A stretch of 6,477 nucleotides of DNA from an uncultured Bacteroidia bacterium (GCA_902773305.1 CACYEB010000150.1:1-6477), one strand, 5' to 3'; counted from the first letter of the stretch, positions 1 to 6,477 are shown. The notes: generated by a model from the letters alone, not told the origin. Translations and numbers: made by a program.

Positions 1-1835
1 AGCAGTGCGTTGAAATGCTCGTTGAAATCGAGCGACAGGTCGGCCTGAAGGGTATTTGTGGCAGATTTGGTGAGGTATATCAGAGTAGTATGGGGGCCCC
101 ATTCCGTATCGGCATATACCTGCTTGCTGAAACCGGTGCGGAAGGCTTCAAAACTCAGGTAGCTGGCATCCTCCTCCCCTATAGGCAGATACCAGGTCAC
201 GTTAGCACCCGCCGTAAAGGCATCCTCCATATCCAGGTTGAGACCTCGCTCCCCGGCATAGCCTCCCCGGCCGTCGGGGGCGGGAGAGAAGTCAATTACA
301 CGGTTGGAGGAGAAAAGACCATAGTTGTCTGCAAACACACTGGGTGAGTGGAAGGCCCTGCCTGCGCAGGCGCGCAGCACCAGATCGTGGACAGGAGCGT
401 ACTTAACCGTTATGCGCGGAGCCGGCAGCCATTTTTTATAATAGGTGTCATAGTCCAGCCTCATCCCGGCCACTGCCGTAAACTTGTCGCCGGACTTGTA
501 GGTGTATTCCGCCATCGCCCCCGCCTGAAGCTCGTTCTTGACAGGGATCGGCAGGATCTTGAGATTTTCGCCGGTCAGTCCCCACTGGCCGGTAAGGGCC
601 ACTTCCAGTATATGATGCTCATTGATGTCGTTGTGATACAGCAGGTTGGCAAAGACATTGTCTTGAACGCCGCCGTACAGGTTGCGGCCGAACGTGGCAT
701 CTGTGACGTAACGGTTATATGTGGTTACGAAGGCGATGCTGCTGCTCTGCTCTTCATTCAGGGGGATACCGACCTTGGCGTAACCGTTGTAAAGGCGGTT
801 TTTGATGAGCGAGCCCCACGCGGCCGGGTTATCCGAAGACGCCATATCCCGTGTGAATGACATCTGCCCCCCGACGCGGTCATCGTCCACCACCTTGAAG
901 CCAAAGCGGACCTGCAGGCCGCTGGGGTCATAGTATAGCCAGCGGTTGGCCACATTTATCTGTCGGGTGGAGGGATCGTCGCGAAAGCCGTCCCTGTTGT
1001 GGTCCATCATGGAATTGGCATAGGAAAAGTATGTAAGAATTACCGTGCTCCAGCGGTCGTTCAGCTGCAGTGCTGACACTATGTTGCCGTCGAACATCTT
1101 GTCGCTGCTGCCGTAGAGATTCACGAACAGAGGCGTCTCGTCCACCGGTTTGCGGTGCTCCATATTGATGAGGCCGGTGGCACCTGCCGCATCGTTTGCC
1201 AGACTGCCCGGTCCCTTGGCAATCTGGATGCTCTCCAGCCATTGCCCGGGGACATAATTGAAACCGAAGGTAGATGCGAGGCCGCGCATTATGGGCATCT
1301 TTTCGTCCTGCATCTGGGTATAGACGCCGGATAGGCCGAGGAGTTTGATCTGGCGGGCGCCTGTTACGGCATCGGAATAGCCCACGCTGACGCTGGCCGT
1401 ATTTTCAAAACTCTCGGCGAGGTTGCAGCAAGCCATCTTGCACAAACCGGCTGCGGTGATGGCTTCCGTCTTTATTTGCGAGAGCCGCTGCAACCCCTCT
1501 TGACGGGCCGTAGCCACTGCCTCCGGGAGTTCATTGTTTCCCGTCAGGCAGAACTCCGCCGAAGGTGTGCCGGCAGCAACTCTCACTGTATCCTGGGAAT
1601 AGCCGACATAAGTTGCGACGAATGTGGCATCGTGGTGCAGGTCAAGTGAGAAGCGGCCGTTCCCGTCGCAGTCGAGCAGCACCCCGTGCTCCAGATAATA
1701 TACCTGGGCATAAGGGAGCACGTCCCGGTTTCCCTTGGGGTCCTGGTAATATACAGTGCCTGTAAACGGTTGGGCACAGACCCCGGCCGAAAGGCACAAC
1801 AATGTAATTAAGAAAAGAAATCGTGTTTTTGTCAT
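1..1835 (-). CDS. TonB-dependent outer-membrane receptor, metal-type plug, C-terminus cut by window edge
   Basis: Outer-membrane active transporter, partial: 611 codons are open from the ATG at 1835 to the window edge, and perhaps 80-150 C-terminal residues are missing. Residues 1-21 form a signal peptide (hydrophobic core FLFLITLLCL, likely cleavage VCA/Q). Residues 22-98 resemble the carboxypeptidase-regulatory-like domain common before Bacteroidota receptors. The plug covers about 105-235, with ACCNLAESFE (135-144), QIKLLGLSGVYTQM (162-175) and IAKGPGS (205-211), the last matching the usual KGP plug signature. The barrel follows, including a DHNRDGFRDD loop (278-287) and GRAFHSPSVFADN (492-504). 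The start is fixed by the signal peptide and by an in-frame TGA 9 nt upstream. From memory, this plug subtype often lies beside small Cys/His-rich proteins and metal-handling genes, so a metal or metallophore substrate is inferred, not shown. A TonB-dependent receptor is near certain; the substrate is not. Confidence 0.95.
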   Translation of the reverse strand, partial: MTKTRFLFLITLLCLSAGVCAQPFTGTVYYQDPKGNRDVLPYAQVYYLEHGVLLDCDGNGRFSLDLHHDATFVATYVGYSQDTVRVAAGTPSAEFCLTGNNELPEAVATARQEGLQRLSQIKTEAITAAGLCKMACCNLAESFENTASVSVGYSDAVTGARQIKLLGLSGVYTQMQDEKMPIMRGLASTFGFNYVPGQWLESIQIAKGPGSLANDAAGATGLINMEHRKPVDETPLFVNLYGSSDKMFDGNIVSALQLNDRWSTVILTYFSYANSMMDHNRDGFRDDPSTRQINVANRWLYYDPSGLQVRFGFKVVDDDRVGGQMSFTRDMASSDNPAAWGSLIKNRLYNGYAKVGIPLNEEQSSSIAFVTTYNRYVTDATFGRNLYGGVQDNVFANLLYHNDINEHHILEVALTGQWGLTGENLKILPIPVKNELQAGAMAEYTYKSGDKFTAVAGMRLDYDTYYKKWLPAPRITVKYAPVHDLVLRACAGRAFHSPSVFADNYGLFSSNRVIDFSPAPDGRGGYAGERGLNLDMEDAFTAGANVTWYLPIGEEDASYLSFEAFRTGFSKQVYADTEWGPHTTLIYLTKSATNTLQADLSLDFNEHFNAL

Positions 1836-1836
1836 A

Positions 1837-1912
1837 ATATTCTGTCAATTAAAGGTTTGCGTGTTGTCGCCAATAGGCGTGCAAGACACGCTAAACCCTT
1901 CTGACAGAATAT
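1837..1912 (-). promoter_or_regulatory. Long imperfect mRNA hairpin spanning the small-gene stop codon and the receptor start region
   Basis: An 11-bp perfect inverted repeat (plus strand ATATTCTGTCA at 1837-1847, TGACAGAATAT at 1902-1912) encloses further nested complementarity. Positions 1851-1858 pair with 1893-1900 (8 pairs, one G-U in the minus-strand RNA). Positions 1859-1864 pair with 1886-1891 (6 pairs, one bulged A at 1892). Positions 1868-1871 pair with 1876-1879 around a four-base loop. The 5' arm encodes the last residues and the TAG stop of the Cys/His-rich protein; the 3' arm ends one nucleotide before the receptor ATG. There is no U-tract after it, so it does not look like an intrinsic terminator. 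Control of receptor translation, an RNA-processing or stability site, or a small mobile palindrome are the alternatives. The pairing is read directly; the function is inference. Confidence 0.65.
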
Positions 1913-2364
1913 AGTGCGAGCACGGTACGCCCCGGCAGGACGCCCCCTGTTCCACAAATGCAGCAAGCGGATCCGCATCCGCCCTTTGCAGACAAAGAAA
2001 CCGGAACGGACACAAACACCGCCCCGAAACATTTTGCGCCACCCAAGTCGTCGCCCCCGTCCGACGCGATCCGGGCGTCTGAAAGGACGTGGAGGGAATT
2101 GGTACAGCAACCGGCCTCTTCAATCTGGACACCACCCTCTTGTCCGGCAGCAGGACGGTCTTCTTCGCAGTGATGGTGATGGTGGCCGCAGCAGTCCCCG
2201 GGGGGGCAGATGTGGTGATGGACTTCTTCGCAGGCCTCGCCTTCAAGCACTCCGAGTACCTCTACCGTATGGTCCACCGTGCATTCGTGAAGCCGGAACC
2301 CCACGGACGCCGCGATGTAAACCATCAGCAGCAGTATGGACGCTATCTTGCCTGCGGTTTTCAT
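1891..2364 (-). CDS. Small exported Cys/His-rich protein, HYC_CC_PP-like, putative metal binder
   Basis: A 157-residue protein with a hydrophobic N-terminus (residues 7-22, signal peptide or membrane anchor), so it is probably periplasmic or membrane-tethered. It has 13 Cys and 11 His: HEC (27-28 region), HHHIC (49-53), DCCGHHHHHCEED (57-69), a CC pair at 86-87, Cys112 and CGSACCIC (130-137). The order N-terminal HxC, then CC, then a proline-containing tail resembles the Bacteroidota HYC_CC_PP type of small protein; the match is from memory, and the usual second residue Y is E here. Such density of soft-metal ligands suggests binding of copper, zinc or a similar ion. It starts 6 nt after the sppA stop and is followed 55 nt later by the receptor gene, so the three may share a transcript. 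All frames here are unusually open because of base composition; this frame is chosen for its signal peptide, Cys pattern and fit between neighbours. The family is fairly likely; the metal is unknown. Confidence 0.75.
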   Translation of the reverse strand: MKTAGKIASILLLMVYIAASVGFRLHECTVDHTVEVLGVLEGEACEEVHHHICPPGDCCGHHHHHCEEDRPAAGQEGGVQIEEAGCCTNSLHVLSDARIASDGGDDLGGAKCFGAVFVSVPVSLSAKGGCGSACCICGTGGVLPGRTVLALYSVRRV

Positions 2365-2370
2365 CTTTGA

Positions 2371-4161
2371 CTACTTAACCTCCGTAATAAAAGGCATACG
2401 TGCCCAGAAGGTGGTCTGCTCTGTGGTGCGCAGGAATCCGTAAGCCTGCTCGAACTGCGAGAGGGCCTCTTCCCAGCGGGTGTTGTTTCCACGACCTGCG
2501 AACACGGCCTTCGCGGAGGCACCGCCTATCATCTCCATCAGACGTTCCATAGTGGACTTGGGAGCGGGGCACTCTACAAGTTTGTAATCCTCCAGGTTGA
2601 CAAGGGATGCCGCATAGGCGATGGCGTCGGTAAGACCACCCTTCTCATCGGCAAGGCCGATGCCGAAAGCGTCACAGCCGCACCATACGCGTCCCTGTGC
2701 GATCTCGTCGACAGCCTCTTTGGTAAGGTTGCGGCCGTTGGATACGATAGTGAGGAAATCGTCGTAAACCCCTTCTATGGAGTTCTGCAGATAAGCCTGC
2801 TCCTTGCTGTCGAGACTGCGCATACCGCCAATCATATCGCTGTGGGGATGCGAATTCACGCTCTGGACATTTACGTTGAGGGTTTTCCTGGCAGCGCTTC
2901 CCAAATTCGGAATCAATGCAAAGACGCCGATGGATCCGGTCAGGGTGGTGTTGTCGCAGAAAATCTTGTCGCAAGCGGCACTGATCCAGTATCCGCCCGA
3001 AGCCGCATAATCGCCATAAGATGCCACGACCGGTTTCTCTTTCTGAAGCAGTTCTATCTCGCGGCGCACGAACTGTGCAGCCTCCACGCTTCCTCCGGGA
3101 GAATTAACGCGGAATACAACAGCCTTGATGGTGGAATCCTCACGTACCTTCGCCACTTCGGCAGCGAATTTGGCACCCACTATAGATTTCGCCTCGTCAC
3201 CGTCCACCACGATATCGCCGTTGGCATAAAGCACGGCCACTTTTTCTTTGGCCTTGGTCTTGGAAACCTGTGCCAAGCGGCCGGGAGCATAGTCACTGAG
3301 TTTCACGAAACCGATCTTGTCAAATTTCTGCGCATCTGCCAGGCTGCACATATAGGCCTTCATCTGATCGGCATAGTAGATTGTATCCACCAGTTTGCGG
3401 TCCAGCATACTCTGAGCCTTCTCAATCTCAAGGTTGCTGATATATCCGTCCAACTGCTCGCGGGTAATTTCGCGGCTGGTGCAGATTTCGTCGGCGATAG
3501 AATTCCACAAACCATCTACCATAGCCTGCATCTGCTCGCGGTTCTCGTCGCTCATAGCGTTCTTTATGTACATCTCGCCGGCAGATTTATATTTGCCGTG
3601 ACGGATAAGCTGCATCTCCACTCCAAGTTTGTCCAGCAGGTCCTTCAAGAAGACTGCCTGGGTCGAAACGCCCATCAGCATAGCTTCGCCGTCTGTGTTC
3701 ATCACAACTTTGTCGGCAGCCGAAGCCAGATAGTAGGTGACGGGGGTGAAGTTCTCGGCGTAGGCCACTATTGCCTTGCCGCTGGCGGAGAAACGTGTTA
3801 GCGCAGCCCTCAGTTCCTCTGCATTGGAGACGGAAATCGAGAGGTCGTCGGTGTTCATATAGATGAACTTGATGGCCGGGTCGGTAGCTGCAGCGTCTAT
3901 TGCGCGCACTGCGTCCAGGATGGTTATCTTGCTGCCGCCCCCCTTATTCATCAAGCCCATGGGGGTAAAATCGTCCACCGCACGCTCGCAGAAGACCATA
4001 GTCTTGTCTATCCTGAGCACGGAGCCGGTCTTGGGCGTGGGATTCTTGGCGGAGACGCTGGCCATACTGCCCAGCATACCCATCAAGATGAATGTAGCGA
4101 TGAGCATCGCCACCAGACATCCCAGCAGCGAGCCTAATACTATTTTCCAGAAAGTTTTCAT
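2371..4161 (-). CDS. sppA: Signal peptide peptidase SppA, 67K (long) type
   Basis: A 596-residue inner-membrane serine protease that digests cleaved signal peptides, and perhaps other membrane fragments, from the periplasmic face. A single N-terminal transmembrane anchor spans about residues 5-31. The protein has the tandem two-domain layout of the long SppA type: an N-terminal domain (about 45-275) and a C-terminal domain (about 305-520). The Ser/Lys dyad appears intact: the general-base Lys192 lies in GKYKSAGE (189-196), and the nucleophile Ser388 in DYAASGGYW (384-392), preceded by the oxyanion-type NSPGGS (353-358). Length is close to E. coli SppA, with no truncation. CGC at 494-496 is a small departure in the usually conserved region before DAFGIG. 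The ATG at 4161 follows the murF stop by 29 nt and directly precedes the anchor; no clear ribosome binding site is seen, only an A/T-rich leader. Confidence 0.96.
   Translation of the reverse strand: MKTFWKIVLGSLLGCLVAMLIATFILMGMLGSMASVSAKNPTPKTGSVLRIDKTMVFCERAVDDFTPMGLMNKGGGSKITILDAVRAIDAAATDPAIKFIYMNTDDLSISVSNAEELRAALTRFSASGKAIVAYAENFTPVTYYLASAADKVVMNTDGEAMLMGVSTQAVFLKDLLDKLGVEMQLIRHGKYKSAGEMYIKNAMSDENREQMQAMVDGLWNSIADEICTSREITREQLDGYISNLEIEKAQSMLDRKLVDTIYYADQMKAYMCSLADAQKFDKIGFVKLSDYAPGRLAQVSKTKAKEKVAVLYANGDIVVDGDEAKSIVGAKFAAEVAKVREDSTIKAVVFRVNSPGGSVEAAQFVRREIELLQKEKPVVASYGDYAASGGYWISAACDKIFCDNTTLTGSIGVFALIPNLGSAARKTLNVNVQSVNSHPHSDMIGGMRSLDSKEQAYLQNSIEGVYDDFLTIVSNGRNLTKEAVDEIAQGRVWCGCDAFGIGLADEKGGLTDAIAYAASLVNLEDYKLVECPAPKSTMERLMEMIGGASAKAVFAGRGNNTRWEEALSQFEQAYGFLRTTEQTTFWARMPFITEVK
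2379..2383 (-). promoter_or_regulatory. Shine-Dalgarno-like GGAGG ahead of the Cys/His-rich gene
   Basis: GGAGG lies inside the last codons of sppA, 14 nt before the ATG at 2364, which is longer than the usual spacing. With only 6 nt between the sppA stop and this ATG, terminating sppA ribosomes could also re-initiate. It is the only clear SD-like match near its expected place in the window, but may simply be the Glu codon of the sppA tail. Confidence 0.35.
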
Positions 4162-4190
4162 TGTTATCGTAGGTTTATTATTATCGTTGA

Positions 4191-5525
4191 TTAAAGTACC
4201 TCCATAATGAGCGGCAGACGGGTTGCGTTGGACCCCTTTATCAAGATGGTCTTGCCTTCAGGCTGGAGTTTGCGGAAAAACTCCTTGAGTTGTAGCGAAG
4301 TGTCAAAGACCAGGTCGCCTTCCGCAGCGACAGCCTTGAATTCGCTGCTTCCGACCAGATAGATCTCGCCGGTAATCTTGCGGGCCTTGTCCAGGATCTG
4401 GGCGTGCGCCTCTGCGGAATACTTGCCCAGTTCCAGCATATCACCCAGCACCAGGACTTTGTTGGGGAAAGATGTGGCGGCAAAATTGTCCAAAGCGGCG
4501 TTCATACTGCTGGCGTTGGCATTATACGCATCCAGAATCACTATGTTCCTGCCGGTGTCTATCAGCTGGGAACGGCTGTTTGAGGGGACATAAGCCTCGA
4601 TGGCAGCCACGGCCGCATCGAAATCCACCTCGAAATATCCCCCGACTGCCAGGGCCGCAGCCACGTTGGTGGCATTGTAGGCGCCGATGAGACGGGTAGT
4701 GATGCGGCTGACCACATTTGCAGTCTCGACTTCCATAGTAAGGTACGGATTCACCCGCGAGGTCTTGAGCACTCTCATTCCGGCATATTCAACGCCATAT
4801 GGCATCAGTTGCATCCCCTTGCGGAGGCGCACCATTTCGTCCAGATACGCGTTGTCGGCATCGTAGAAGGCGATTCCGCCGTGTTCGCTGAGCCAGTCAT
4901 ACAACTCGCCCTTGGTCTTTTTGACCCCTTCGAAATCGCCGAAGCCCTCCAGATGTGCCTCCCCTACATTGGTCACCAGACCGTGGGTAGGCATTGCCAG
5001 CGACACCGATGCCTCGATTTCGCCAGGGTGGTTGGCCCCCATCTCTATCACGGCTATCTCTGTCTCAGGAGTTATCTCCAGCAGCGTCATCGGCACGCCA
5101 ATGTGGTTGTTGCGGTTACCCTTGGTGCACGTCACATTATACTTTGTGCACAGCACCGCGTTCACCATCTCTTTGGTGGTGGTTTTGCCGTTGGTTCCTG
5201 TGATTCCTATCACGGGGATGTCAAAAAGGCTGCGGTGATACTTGGCAAGGGCACGGAAGGCGGTCAGGGTATCATCTACCGCAACCAGCCTGTCAGACAG
5301 CGACTCACTGCAATTCTCATAGACGTGGACATTGTCCACCACACAATACCTTGCACCGCGCTCAACTGCGTGTGCGGCAAATTCGTTGGCGTCGAAATTG
5401 TCTCCCTTGAGCGCAAAAAACATCTCGCCGCCCGCTATCTCGCGGGTGTCGGTAGTGTAACCTTTACAATCTTTGAAAAGCTTGTAAAGTTTCTCTACAT
5501 TAAATTTTTCACCTCTTAAGTCCAT
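4191..5525 (-). CDS. murF: UDP-N-acetylmuramoyl-tripeptide--D-alanyl-D-alanine ligase MurF
   Basis: A 444-residue cytoplasmic ATP-dependent ligase that adds D-Ala-D-Ala to UDP-MurNAc-tripeptide, the last soluble step before lipid I. The N-terminal substrate domain carries TTDTREIAGGEMFFALKG (24-41). The central ATPase domain has the P-loop GITGTNGKTTTKEM (107-120), IEMGANHPGEI (160-170) with the likely Mg-binding Glu161, and NVGEAHLEGFG (186-196), followed by Lys205 in KTKGEL, the probable carbamylated Lys. The C-terminal domain has GAYNATNVAAALAVG (281-295), DAYNANASSM (332-341), GDMLELG (361-367) and KGSNATRLP (430-438). Two positions differ from common MurF sequences: Ala338 where Pro is usual, and NAT in place of the usual RGM-like run. 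The start at 5525 is 11 nt after the dut stop; residues 1-8 are a short extension before the conserved NVEKLYKLF. Complete and confidently identified. Confidence 0.97.
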   Translation of the reverse strand: MDLRGEKFNVEKLYKLFKDCKGYTTDTREIAGGEMFFALKGDNFDANEFAAHAVERGARYCVVDNVHVYENCSESLSDRLVAVDDTLTAFRALAKYHRSLFDIPVIGITGTNGKTTTKEMVNAVLCTKYNVTCTKGNRNNHIGVPMTLLEITPETEIAVIEMGANHPGEIEASVSLAMPTHGLVTNVGEAHLEGFGDFEGVKKTKGELYDWLSEHGGIAFYDADNAYLDEMVRLRKGMQLMPYGVEYAGMRVLKTSRVNPYLTMEVETANVVSRITTRLIGAYNATNVAAALAVGGYFEVDFDAAVAAIEAYVPSNSRSQLIDTGRNIVILDAYNANASSMNAALDNFAATSFPNKVLVLGDMLELGKYSAEAHAQILDKARKITGEIYLVGSSEFKAVAAEGDLVFDTSLQLKEFFRKLQPEGKTILIKGSNATRLPLIMEVL

Positions 5526-5536
5526 ATAGTTATTTG

Positions 5537-5971
5537 TTATTTCGTTCCTGTTGAGCCAAAACCTCCGGCACCGCGGCCGCTCTGCCCGAGCTGGTCCACC
5601 TCAACCCATTCCACGCGTTCGTGACGCGCCACAACCATCTGAGCAATGCGTTCTCCGGGATTGATGATGAACGGCTCGCGTCCCAGGTTGACCAGCAGCA
5701 CGCATATTTCGCCGCGGTAGTCGGCATCGATGGTGCCGGGAGCGTTGGTTACCGTGACCCCGTGCTTCGCGGCCAGGCCGCTGCGGGGGCGTACCTGCGC
5801 TTCATAGCCTTCCGGCAACTCTATGAACAGCCCGGTGGGGATCATCGCCCTGTCAAGGCTGCCCAGAATCACCGGAGCGTCGATATTCGCCTTCAGGTCC
5901 ATACCGGCCGAATACTCGGTGGCATACGAGGGCGCTTCGAATCGCGATTTATTCACTATTTTGACTTGCAT
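5537..5971 (-). CDS. dut: Deoxyuridine 5'-triphosphate nucleotidohydrolase (dUTPase)
   Basis: A 144-residue trimeric-type dUTPase that hydrolyses dUTP to dUMP and pyrophosphate, keeping uracil out of DNA and feeding dTMP synthesis. All five family motifs are present in order: AGMDLKA (22-28), [11 protein letters not shown] (61-71), [11 protein letters not shown] (79-89) with the probable catalytic Asp82, [10 protein letters not shown] (105-114), and the flexible C-terminal P-loop-like [11 protein letters not shown] (132-142), which closes over the nucleotide. Length is normal for the bacterial family. The ATG at 5971 lies inside the end of the flippase gene (23-nt overlap) and lacks a clear ribosome binding site, which favours coupled translation. 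murF follows 11 nt after the stop. The flippase-dut order is, from memory, common in Bacteroidales. There is no sign of truncation or foreign origin. Confidence 0.98.
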   Translation of the reverse strand: MQVKIVNKSRFEAPSYATEYSAGMDLKANIDAPVILGSLDRAMIPTGLFIELPEGYEAQVRPRSGLAAKHGVTVTNAPGTIDADYRGEICVLLVNLGREPFIINPGERIAQMVVARHERVEWVEVDQLGQSGRGAGGFGSTGTK

Positions 5972-6477
5972 AACATTGGGCGTTTCTCGTTTTGTATAAA
6001 TACAGTCCCGTGGGGACCAGATACAGCAGCATAAGGCCGGTGTGAACCGCCATCTTGGGCCAGAGGCTCATCTCGGGCAGGAAGCGCGACACGGCATAAA
6101 TGGCCAGCGCAAAGGCAATGCACAAAATTATCTTCTTCCAGTTGTATGGAATCGGATAGTATTTGTTGCCCAGAATCAGCGAGATTACCATCATCACCAG
6201 ATAGCTGGCGATATGGGCCCAGGCGGCAGCGTGATAGCTGTAGCGGGGCATGAACACCACATTGATGATAATGGTGACCAAAAGGCCGGCCAGAGTAATC
6301 CACACCGCATAATTGGTCTTGCCGGAGAGCTTGTACCACATACTTATGTTGAACTGCATCCCCAGCATCACATAGGCCATCAGCATTATAGGGGTAATCT
6401 CCAGGCCGATGCGGAAATCCTTGCCCAGCAGCAGCCCTATCACGTCCAGATAGAGCATCACGAACAGGAAGCCCGCC
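5949..6477 (-). CDS. Polysaccharide/O-antigen flippase-like membrane protein, C-terminal part
   Basis: Only the last 175 residues are in the window; the reading frame stays open to the edge at 6477, so the GTG/ATG near 6461 is not taken as the start. The fragment is strongly hydrophobic, with about six transmembrane segments separated by short basic loops: a partial first one ([15 protein letters not shown]), [62 protein letters not shown] and [16 protein letters not shown]. The phrases [20 protein letters not shown] and [17 protein letters not shown] recall the C-terminal half of Bacteroidota Wzx/MATE-like polysaccharide exporters, in the multidrug/oligosaccharidyl-lipid/polysaccharide flippase superfamily. 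The likely role is to move a lipid-linked glycan across the inner membrane. Its stop at 5949-5951 lies inside dut. The family assignment is good; the glycan is unknown, and a related lipid II-type flippase cannot be fully excluded without the N-terminus. Confidence 0.85.
   Translation of the reverse strand, partial: AGFLFVMLYLDVIGLLLGKDFRIGLEITPIMLMAYVMLGMQFNISMWYKLSGKTNYAVWITLAGLLVTIIINVVFMPRYSYHAAAWAHIASYLVMMVISLILGNKYYPIPYNWKKIILCIAFALAIYAVSRFLPEMSLWPKMAVHTGLMLLYLVPTGLYLYKTRNAQCYASQNSE

Noticed and set aside
1776..1835. Lipoprotein signal at the receptor N-terminus (LSAGVC)
   Set aside because: Val occupies the position before Cys where a lipobox needs Gly, Ala or Ser; VCA/Q fits signal peptidase I better.
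1..1835. A broken or frameshifted receptor gene, suggested by several short open frames in this span
   Set aside because: Translating the minus strand from 1835 gives one uninterrupted frame to the window edge with all expected receptor motifs in order.
1642..1848. An alternative receptor-region start at the TTG near 1848
   Set aside because: That frame differs from the receptor frame and stops after 68 codons; the receptor frame from 1835 is open for 611 codons with a signal peptide and plug motifs.
1837..1912. Intrinsic terminator between the small gene and the receptor
   Set aside because: The hairpin is not followed by a T-tract on the coding strand; it runs straight into the receptor ATG.
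1914..2378. Open frames on both strands over the Cys/His-rich gene
   Set aside because: Nearly all frames are open here because of base composition. Only the minus frame 1891-2364 has a signal peptide, patterned Cys/His pairs and spacing consistent with its neighbours.
2842..3801. A 319-codon open frame on the plus strand opposite sppA
   Set aside because: It lies wholly antisense to a complete SppA with intact catalytic motifs, has no recognisable domain, and its length follows from the codon bias of the opposite strand.
4809..5519. A 236-codon open frame on the plus strand opposite murF
   Set aside because: Antisense shadow of a confidently identified MurF; its sequence shows no family features.

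Overview
The window looks like a stretch of a fairly GC-rich Bacteroidales chromosome (an Alistipes/Rikenellaceae-like or related lineage is plausible, but the sequence alone does not fix the genus). The evidence is protein character: a TonB-dependent receptor with an N-terminal carboxypeptidase-like domain, a His/Cys-rich small exported protein of a Bacteroidota-type family, a Bacteroidales-style O-antigen/polysaccharide flippase tail next to dut, and start codons mostly without Shine-Dalgarno sequences. All six genes lie on the minus strand, so transcription runs from high to low coordinates.

In order of transcription: the C-terminal 175 residues of a multi-pass polysaccharide flippase (5949-6477, cut by the window edge); dut, dUTPase (5537-5971), overlapping the flippase end by 23 nt; murF, the last cytoplasmic UDP-MurNAc-pentapeptide ligase (4191-5525); sppA, a full-length 67K-type signal peptide peptidase (2371-4161); a 157-residue exported Cys/His-rich protein (1891-2364), 6 nt after sppA; and a TonB-dependent receptor (1-1835, C-terminus missing). 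Intergenic gaps are at most about 55 nt, so a single long transcript is possible, and no stretch over 300 nt lacks a gene.

The first four genes are ordinary envelope and nucleotide housekeeping. The last two look like an accessory envelope module: a putative metal-binding exported protein with an outer-membrane receptor whose plug carries a C-x3-CC cluster. Copper or another soft metal is the likely ligand class, but this is inference.

The most unusual feature is the junction between these two genes. A 76-nt inverted-repeat structure (1837-1912) can fold into a long mRNA hairpin: an 11-bp perfect outer stem, an 8-bp stem with one G-U pair, a 6-bp stem and a 4-bp stem with a tetraloop. It contains the stop codon of the small gene and ends one nucleotide before the receptor ATG. 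It is well placed to make receptor translation depend on translation of the small protein.
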